DNA of 12,760 nt from an uncultured Bacteroidota bacterium (GTDB taxonomy: Bacteria > Bacteroidota > Bacteroidia > 2-12-FULL-35-15). Numbering within the stretch: the stretch's first letter is position 1; every line of letters starts with the position of its first letter. The stretch lies in contig CAIRRW010000112.1 in assembly GCA_903881065.1 (NCBI GenBank), positions 1 through 12,760 on the forward strand. The letters are read 5' to 3'. Of the stretch, positions 8,601-12,760 are shown piece by piece. The position numbers were made by a program, and so were the translations under genes. Under the pieces are notes generated by a model. The model ran no database searches. It worked only from the letters and a program-made list of their open reading frames with translations, and was not told where the DNA came from.

Positions 8601-9062
8601 AATGGATATTCTGGAACTTCGTTTGTTCCAAATTCTCAAAGTCAATGGGCATTTCACTCAATAAATATTCCTACTCTTTATTGCACAGGAAATGTGAAGT
8701 TCAAGTTTGCTTACACTTCAGGCAATGCAAGTAATAATGTCTTCATTGATGATATTAATGTAACAGGAGTACTTGGCATCAACGAAAATTCATTGGATAA
8801 CACTAGTTTCTCGTTATATCCTAATCCTTCTAAAGAGGCTACTAACATTTTCTATCATTTAAATACAAAAGGAAATGTGAAAATAGAAGTATTGGATGTA
8901 TTGGGTAAAAAAGTGATGGAGCTTGATAATAAAAATCAAGTGGAAGGCGATTATACTTATTCCATTTCGAAACAAGAACATAATATGAATAATGGAATTT
9001 ACTTTGTTAGGTTCTCATTTGATAATAACTCCGTAACCAAGAAATTAATATTTACTGAATAA
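5655..9062 (+). CDS. Secreted M43 (cytophagalysin/pappalysin-type) metalloprotease with nested domain insertion, PKD and T9SS sorting domains
   Basis: This is a 1135-residue extracellular endoprotease. ATG 5655 gives a signal peptide (MKNKYYKLVWMSAIFIAAQT..., cut after Ala25); the frame stays open to a TTG at 5622, but that overlaps the promoter. Residues 26-70 are a short propeptide-like segment containing CGTEEVM (Cys31, possibly a cysteine switch, as described for ulilysin). The catalytic domain starts about residue 75 (HIIPVVFHVIY). The zinc motif HEIGHCMNLEH (236-246) has Asn where metzincins usually have Gly. CGDDGVDDTPITKG follows and fits the M43 calcium-binding stretch. The Met-turn NYMDYSYC (Met696), followed by MFTKGQKDRM, comes only after an insertion of about 400 residues (see 6519-7721). 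Then come a PKD domain (about 756-856), a MAM/jelly-roll-like domain (about 857-1040) and a T9SS sorting domain (LYPNPS at about 1054, ending KKLIFTE). It has its own promoter and a strong terminator. Its codons favour T at third positions more than the M1 genes do. Confidence 0.93.
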   Translation: MKNKYYKLVWMSAIFIAAQTVSLKAQTPKPCGTEEVMRKMYAEHPELIQQQIDFDNAMKQVINAKRQSRSVSALHIIPVVFHVIYSDPTGTDNIPDAQIYDEMKILNRDYAKLNADTSYIIKNSPFDTLASNVRFEFRLATIDPNGNCTNGIERIQSHLGIQATDAAKLNQWPRDKYLNIWTVQSIGAPGSTAAAYALYPSAVVNYPQGDGVLSMSGYVGSIGPGTSLGTSRTITHEIGHCMNLEHVWGNNNNADVACGDDGVDDTPITKGHLYDCTPTPHCTRSNAKHIVYNFNGLQLPQGANDPTVTTDTSAILGHFTSNNVSSNSVEASRFSYINWPVGAPNGDTSFTALTGSIDPTKYYEVTVSPNTYNYMLISGLNFNVGRSASGIRTFAVRSSADGFSSNLPASISPANSSLSVRTGNIFFYKKDTTLNQSGCHISLTGGAYNLVGSGQSMTFRFYGWNAENIAGTFSLDDVTLYTTNNRGHDTITYNFNGVNPPSALGTLDPTTLQVDTAVTVGQFHARGVSANPIESNNFSFSKWNTGGINGDNLYTDMTGAIDTTKYYEVSLGANYGNLLTLTGLSFDVKRNGTGVRSYAVRSSVNNFASNLTPNITPANTNLNIQNTSEFFFANDTNLAQTGSHIALSGASYTNFYKPIKFRFYGWNAEDSLGSFTIDNVSFTDTAGLIENFDNYMDYSYCSPWGQRMFTKGQKDRMRAALESGVSSRDHLFLNSNLVATGTQSPYPPVATCPPKPDFFSNRKSICVGGTVTFYRNIMNVTHRPGVSSFKKVWYFDGGTPASVTLNDTLVNYNAAASGLIAQNVTYSAPGDYAVKLVVTNSAGSDSIIKTSYIHVDAGWAQYGVNQPETFESAASYYWNWNIDNYDNNPHTWGLINFAGYSGTHSMVMNGFDNYFLDLDDFITPGYNLSYLTGGALTFQCAAASSALTSADINDVLKIYASKDCGQSWLSLGTPIQGAALCNNGYSGTSFVPNSQSQWAFHSINIPTLYCTGNVKFKFAYTSGNASNNVFIDDINVTGVLGINENSLDNTSFSLYPNPSKEATNIFYHLNTKGNVKIEVLDVLGKKVMELDNKNQVEGDYTYSISKQEHNMNNGIYFVRFSFDNNSVTKKLIFTE
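6519..7721 (+). repeat. Two tandem copies of an approximately 200-residue domain inside the M43 catalytic domain
   Basis: Copy 1 covers residues about 289-487 (6519-7115) and copy 2 about 488-689 (7116-7721). Both begin with YNFNG and continue in step through NGD, TG-x-ID-x-TKYYEV, GL-x-F-x-V, AVRSS, PAN, HI-x-L-x-G, FRFYGWNAE and G-x-F-x-x-D-x-V. DNA is still very similar in places: 20 bases around 6730-6749 recur at 7342-7361, and TTTTATGGATGGAATGC at 7035 recurs at 7641, an offset of about 606-612 bp. This suggests an internal duplication kept similar. The pattern YYEV...RSS...FRFYGWNA...DNV resembles beta-sandwich modules seen in other T9SS-exported proteins, so substrate or cell-surface binding is a reasonable guess; no function is shown here. 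Confidence 0.88.
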
Positions 9063-9079
9063 TCAGTAATTGATTTTAC

Positions 9080-9116
9080 AAAAAAGTCCCGTCTGAAGTT
9101 CAGACGGGACTTTTTT
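9080..9116 (+). terminator. Strong intrinsic terminator after the M43 protease gene, usable from both sides
   Basis: GTCCCGTCTGAA (9086-9097) and TTCAGACGGGAC (9099-9110) are perfectly complementary around a single base; the loop opens in practice to 3-5 bases. Six A precede the stem and six T follow it, so it can end transcription on either strand. It lies 17 bp after the TAA of the protease gene. Confidence 0.92.
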
Positions 9117-9257
9117 ATTTATAGTGTTATTATAATTTATCGAATTAGGGTTTTGAAGTGGAGATAGGTAGGAGAAGAACTTGCTATAGATAGTGGGAAT
9201 AAAATCTTGAATAATTGAACTATAAAATAATTGTTACCTTAGCTTTCCTTCTTTTTT

Positions 9258-9425
9258 ACAAATAGCGTCCAATAACGTTTCAATATCGCACGATGAAGCT
9301 TTGTTATTGGATGATATAGTCTTGTTATCGTCCGATATTGCCTAGCCATTGTCCCATACCATGATCGTATCGTATCATGAAACCTAGTTATTGAACGATA
9401 TCATCTTGTTATTGAACCGTGTGAT
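9258..9425. repeat. Second array of eight degenerate 21-bp repeats, unrelated in sequence to the first
   Basis: Eight units in 21-bp register start at 9258, 9279, 9300, 9321, 9342, 9363, 9384 and 9405. The shared core at unit positions 4-17 is GTTATYGTCCGATA-like, with the central ten bases approximating ATYG-NN-CRAT, an imperfect dyad (ATCGTCCGAT, ATTGAACGAT, ATCGCACGAT, ATTGGATGAT). The two best-preserved neighbours are 9384-9404 and 9405-9425, both carrying GTTATTGAAC. Units are more diverged than in the 608-838 array, but the period does not slip. It sits between two convergent operons, beyond the terminator of the M43 gene, so it cannot serve as a promoter for either. A chromosome-structuring, protein-binding or selfish repeat role fits better than gene regulation. 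Confidence 0.78.
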
Positions 9426-9566
9426 GATAAAAACCACCGCTAATATGAGCATAAAAAAACGCTAGATTTCAGAAATCAGTTAGGGAGAAGTGGTAATGCG
9501 GAGAATAATGAGCCTTCTCTTCCCCTTTCATTTTGCAAATAAATCAACCTAGATTCAATTAGGTAC
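9426..9566. other. Non-coding remainder of the convergent intergenic region
   Basis: Between the second 21-bp array and the minus-strand terminator I see no open frame of note, no tRNA-like fold and no promoter with both boxes. The only weak structures are GATTTCAGAAATC near 9464 and a GAGAAG...CTTCTC pairing around 9484-9518 with a long loop. The stretch 9117-9257 before the array is equally featureless. Confidence 0.6.
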
Positions 9567-9603
9567 AAAAAAATATCCCTGCTACTTGCGTAACAGGGAT
9601 ATT
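9567..9603 (-). terminator. Intrinsic terminator of the actF-ctaC-ctaD operon
   Basis: On the plus strand AATATCCCTG (9572-9581) pairs with CAGGGATATT (9594-9603), with an inner TAC/GTA pairing in the loop. The preceding run of A (9567-9573) becomes a T run after the stem when read on the minus strand. It lies about 25 bp beyond the ctaD stop codon, which marks ctaD as the last gene of the operon; no subunit III gene follows. Confidence 0.85.
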
Positions 9604-9627
9604 CCTAATTTATATTCTTAATTCGGT

Positions 9628-11445
9628 TTAATGTCCTCCTCCGTCAATCTCTCCTTCTTCCAAAGGCACAGTTTGCGGCACAAAATCATGTTCTTTGCCG
9701 GGTTTGCTGTAATCATATGGCCAACGATGAACTACCGGTAAAGCACCAGGCCAGTTGCCATGTGTATGTTTCATTGGAGTTGTCCACTCTAAAGTATTTG
9801 CGCCCCAAGGATTTTGTTCTGATTTCTCTCCTCTAAACATCGAATAGAAGAAATTGAAAAGGAATATAATTTGTACCAAGCCTGCTAATATCGCGAAGCA
9901 GGTAATAAATACGTTAATATCTACCAGATTATCGAACATAGGGAAGGCTGTGTTAGAATAATAACGACGCGGTACACCTGCAAGTCCTAAGAAGTGCATC
10001 GGGAAGAATACTCCGTAAGCCGAAATAAATGTTCCCCAGAAATGGATGTATCCTAGTTTTTTATTCATATGGCGAAGGAATAATTTCGGGAACCAGTGAT
10101 AAACACCTGCCAACATCCCTAATATTGCCGACACACCCATTACTATATGGAAGTGAGCTACCACAAAGTAATTATCATGTACGTTGATATCCAAAGCTGA
10201 ATCGGCAAGGATAATACCTGTCAATCCACCGGAAATAAATGTTGATACTAATCCAATTGCAAATAGCATAGCTGGAGTATAACGGATGTTACCTTTCCAT
10301 AAAGTAGTAATATAGTTAAATGCTTTAACTGCAGAAGGAATTGCAATCAATAATGTGGTGAACACAAATACCGAACCTAAGAACGGATTCATTCCGGTAA
10401 GGAACATGTGGTGACCCCAAACGATAAACGATAAGAAACCGATTGCCATTATAGAACCAATCATGGCACGGTATCCGAAAATTGGTTTACGTGCATTTAC
10501 AGAAATGATTTCGGAAGTAAGACCCAAAGCAGGTAATAAGATGATATAAACTTCAGGGTGACCAAGGAACCAGAATAAATGTTCGTAAAGAATTGGGCTA
10601 CCACCTGTTTGTTCCAAAGCCTGGCCGCCAATATATATATCTGATAAATAGAAAGAAGTTCCAAGACTTCTATCAGAAATCAATAATAATGCTGCCGAGA
10701 ATAATACAGGGAATGAAAGCACACCAAGGATTGCTGTTACCAAAAATGCCCAGATAGTTAAAGGCATACGTGTCATCGACATTCCTTTTGTACGAAGATT
10801 CAATACTGTTACAATGTAGTTCAAACCGCCTAATAAAGAAGAAACGATAAATAAACTCATTGAGATTAACCACAATGTCATACCCATTTTACTTCCGTCC
10901 ATTGCTTGAGGCAAAGCACTTAATGGAGGATATACTGTCCATCCACCTGAAGCAGGACCTGTTTCTGAAAAGAAACCAGCAAGCATAAAAATACTTGAAA
11001 GGAAGAAGAACCAATAGGATAACATATTCATGAATCCTGAAGCCATATCTCTTGCTCCAACCTGATAAGGGATTAACAAGTTACTGAATGTTCCGCTCAA
11101 TCCTCCTGTTAGAACCATAAACACCATAATTGTACCGTGTATTGTAACCAATGCCATGTACATACCCGGGTCAAGCACACCATCTTTTCCCCATTTATCA
11201 CCCAACAGGAAATTGATTATAGCAAAATGTTCTCCCGGCCAAGCTAATTGTAAACGGAACAATAATGACATCATCATTGCAAGAGTAGCCATTATTACAG
11301 CAGTTATTAAAAACTGACGTGAAATGACTTTGTGGTCCATACTGAAAATGTATTTTGACACGAATGATTCTTCATGATGATGCTCGTCGTGAGAATCGTG
11401 GTGACCTGCGTGAGCTTCGTGATGTAAATGTGCTTCTGCTGACAT
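9628..11445 (-). CDS. ctaD: Cytochrome c oxidase subunit I (A-type heme-copper oxidase)
   Basis: This 605-residue integral membrane subunit reduces O2 to water and pumps protons in the cytoplasmic membrane. Ligands are all visible: His103 (MALVTIHGT, low-spin heme), HPEVY at 296-300 (CuB His plus the cross-linked Tyr300), His345-His346 (VWGHHMF, CuB) and His431/His433 (AHFH, high-spin and low-spin heme). Glu298 of HPEVY and the Asp of GARDMA, the D-channel residues of A1-type oxidases, are kept. About twelve hydrophobic segments span the protein. The first 27 residues are a soluble extension with ten histidines, absent from classical proteobacterial subunits. ATG 11445 starts the frame 42 bp after the ctaC stop. 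The C-terminus is not fused to subunit III. The next plus-strand gene converges on it. Confidence 0.97.
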   Translation of the reverse strand: MSAEAHLHHEAHAGHHDSHDEHHHEESFVSKYIFSMDHKVISRQFLITAVIMATLAMMMSLLFRLQLAWPGEHFAIINFLLGDKWGKDGVLDPGMYMALVTIHGTIMVFMVLTGGLSGTFSNLLIPYQVGARDMASGFMNMLSYWFFFLSSIFMLAGFFSETGPASGGWTVYPPLSALPQAMDGSKMGMTLWLISMSLFIVSSLLGGLNYIVTVLNLRTKGMSMTRMPLTIWAFLVTAILGVLSFPVLFSAALLLISDRSLGTSFYLSDIYIGGQALEQTGGSPILYEHLFWFLGHPEVYIILLPALGLTSEIISVNARKPIFGYRAMIGSIMAIGFLSFIVWGHHMFLTGMNPFLGSVFVFTTLLIAIPSAVKAFNYITTLWKGNIRYTPAMLFAIGLVSTFISGGLTGIILADSALDINVHDNYFVVAHFHIVMGVSAILGMLAGVYHWFPKLFLRHMNKKLGYIHFWGTFISAYGVFFPMHFLGLAGVPRRYYSNTAFPMFDNLVDINVFITCFAILAGLVQIIFLFNFFYSMFRGEKSEQNPWGANTLEWTTPMKHTHGNWPGALPVVHRWPYDYSKPGKEHDFVPQTVPLEEGEIDGGGH

Positions 11446-11487
11446 ATTCTTTCTTGTTATTTTTAATTTCTAATTTTAGTTTCTTTA

Positions 11488-12492
11488 TTATTTTGCAGCT
11501 ACTGCTTTTGCTTCCGGAGCCGCTGCTTTCTTTTTAAATGTTGATTTTGATTTCAACCAGTTTTGATAATCAGCTTCGGTATCCACTACTATTGTCATTT
11601 GCATATTATAATGACTTACTCCGCAAATTTTATTACACAATAAAATATAATCGAACTTAGGATTATTAAGTTTCTCACGCATTTGCGCAGTGGTAATAAT
11701 TGGAGTAAAATGCATCATTGTTGTCATTCCCGGTACACAGTTCATTTGTGCTCTGAAATGAGGCATATAAGCACTGTGTATTACATCGCGGGAATTCATT
11801 TTGAATTCAACTTCTTTTCCCAATGGGATATGAAATTCATTTCTTACAATAATATCATCGCTTCCTTTTACATCTGTAGTGTCCATTCCTAAAGGATTTT
11901 CACCTGTAATTAGTTTATAATTAGATTCTCCTAATTCATTGTCCTTACCGGCGTATCGTGCTGTCCAGTCAAATTGCTTAGCATAAAGCTGAATAACAAT
12001 TGCATCTTTAGATGCCGGAGCAGTAATTTTATTCCAGTTCTTCAATCCGAAAATAATGATGATTGCAAGAACCACAGCAGGAATAACAGTCCAAATCATT
12101 TCTAACTTATTGTTGTGAGCAATGTAAGTTGCTTTATTGCCCGTTCTTCCATAATATTTAAAGGCAAAATAGAAAAGGAAAATATGTGTTAATGTAAATA
12201 CAAAGAACAGGATTGCCATATTGAAATTAAACAACCAATCGAGTGCAACTCCATGTTCCGAAGCTGATTCAGGAAGTGTTCTTGGTCCATAATTTTCCAA
12301 ATTATAAATCACAAAAGCAAAGAATACAAATAAGAATGTCAACATAATTCTTGACATCAATCTATTATCACTATCAGTAACTTCGTGATCTTTTTTACCT
12401 TTTAAGGCTGATGACAGCTCATATACTCTTACCAAATAGCCTATTGCAAAAACTGCTAAAACTACGGCAACGTAAATCAAAATCTTTATCAT
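11488..12492 (-). CDS. ctaC: Cytochrome c oxidase subunit II (CuA-binding)
   Basis: This 334-residue subunit receives electrons from cytochrome c, or directly from alternative complex III, at its binuclear CuA centre and passes them to subunit I. The CuA ligands are His239 (VIHSAYMPHF), then Cys286, Cys290, His294 and Met297 in CNKICGVSHYNM. Lys288 sits where the classical motif has Glu; only the backbone carbonyl of that position binds copper, and I recall the Lys form as common in Bacteroidetes. Three hydrophobic segments are seen: an N-terminal one at residues 1-20, then about 46-66 and 90-112, with a further one at about 132-150, so there is more N-terminal membrane sequence than the usual two helices. 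The C-terminus ends in a Lys/Ala-rich tail. It begins 57 bp after actF and is followed 42 bp later by ctaD. Confidence 0.96.
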   Translation of the reverse strand: MIKILIYVAVVLAVFAIGYLVRVYELSSALKGKKDHEVTDSDNRLMSRIMLTFLFVFFAFVIYNLENYGPRTLPESASEHGVALDWLFNFNMAILFFVFTLTHIFLFYFAFKYYGRTGNKATYIAHNNKLEMIWTVIPAVVLAIIIIFGLKNWNKITAPASKDAIVIQLYAKQFDWTARYAGKDNELGESNYKLITGENPLGMDTTDVKGSDDIIVRNEFHIPLGKEVEFKMNSRDVIHSAYMPHFRAQMNCVPGMTTMMHFTPIITTAQMREKLNNPKFDYILLCNKICGVSHYNMQMTIVVDTEADYQNWLKSKSTFKKKAAAPEAKAVAAK

Positions 12493-12549
12493 ATCTATCT
12501 ATATTGTTGTATTGTTATATTGCTTTTTCTTTCTGATTTCTAATAAATT

Positions 12550-12760
12550 TTAATAATGATGGTGTAAACTTTCATCCAGATAAGGATGTTTTTGAACCAT
12601 CAATGGAGCTTTTGCCAATGATTTATGAACTACAAATATTAGTAATCCCACAAAACCAAGTGCTGTTCCTATTTCCAACCATCCTAATTGATGATCGCCT
12701 TTTACGGTTGCTGGCATCACCATATTGTAAACGTCTAACCAATGTCCGATAAGAATAATA
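12550..12760 (-). CDS. actF: Alternative complex III subunit ActF, C-terminal end (5' part outside window)
   Basis: The minus-strand frame is open from the right edge to a stop at 12552-12550 and encodes about 69 residues. It begins IILIGHWLDVYNMVMPATV, continues with a membrane segment GWLEIGTALGFVGLLIFVV and ends HPYLDESLHHHY. The GHWLD-x-Y-x-M-x-MP-x-TV block and the HPYL-x-ESLHHH end are characteristic of the quinol:cytochrome c oxidoreductase membrane subunit ActF. The complex oxidises quinol and replaces the bc1 complex in many Bacteroidetes. Its position directly before ctaC and ctaD supports the call and a joint alternative complex III-oxidase transcript. The frame is too short to judge the rest of the protein. 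Confidence 0.88.
   Translation of the reverse strand, partial: IILIGHWLDVYNMVMPATVKGDHQLGWLEIGTALGFVGLLIFVVHKSLAKAPLMVQKHPYLDESLHHHY

Noticed and set aside
9363..9383. CATGAT...ATCATG inverted repeat as a separate operator
   Set aside because: It is part of the 21-bp array unit pattern and lies between convergent genes.
9258..9425. CRISPR array or promoter operators for the flanking genes
   Set aside because: There are no spacers, and both flanking genes end toward this region, so no promoter is needed here.

Overview
The window comes from a Bacteroidota (Bacteroidetes) chromosome. The evidence is three predicted secreted proteases that each end in a type IX secretion system (T9SS) C-terminal sorting domain, the end of an outer-membrane TonB-dependent receptor, a Bacteroidetes-type -33/-7 promoter (TTTG, then TAnnTTTG-like) before one protease, low GC, and a respiratory operon in the order actF-ctaC-ctaD. 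That order, alternative complex III followed by cytochrome c oxidase, is typical of the phylum. Nothing here fixes the genus.

Layout. Positions 1-503 (+) hold the 3' end of a TonB-dependent receptor. Positions 504-1100 are non-coding and contain an 11-unit array of 21-bp dyad-symmetric repeats (608-838), bracketed by two similar short segments and followed by a candidate terminator. Positions 1101-5486 (+) hold two tandem M1-family metallopeptidases 12 bp apart, probably one transcript. Positions 5655-9062 (+) hold a 1135-residue M43 (cytophagalysin-type) metalloprotease with its own promoter and a strong terminator. Positions 9063-9627 are a convergent intergenic region with a second 21-bp array (9258-9425) of unrelated sequence. 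Positions 9628-12760 (-) are the end of the respiratory operon: the C-terminus of actF, then ctaC (subunit II) and ctaD (subunit I), closed by a minus-strand terminator.

Functionally, the plus-strand block is an export and nutrient-use neighbourhood: secreted zinc peptidases that can break down proteins outside the cell, next to an outer-membrane transporter. The minus-strand block is aerobic respiration: alternative complex III oxidises quinol and passes electrons to the A-type heme-copper oxidase.

The most unusual items are two. First, two intergenic arrays share an exact 21-bp period (two helical turns) and a central dyad but have different sequences; the first also has a 63-bp A-A-B higher-order pattern and paired changes across the dyad. 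Second, the M43 protease carries two tandem domains of about 200 residues inserted inside the catalytic domain, between the zinc motif and the Met-turn.
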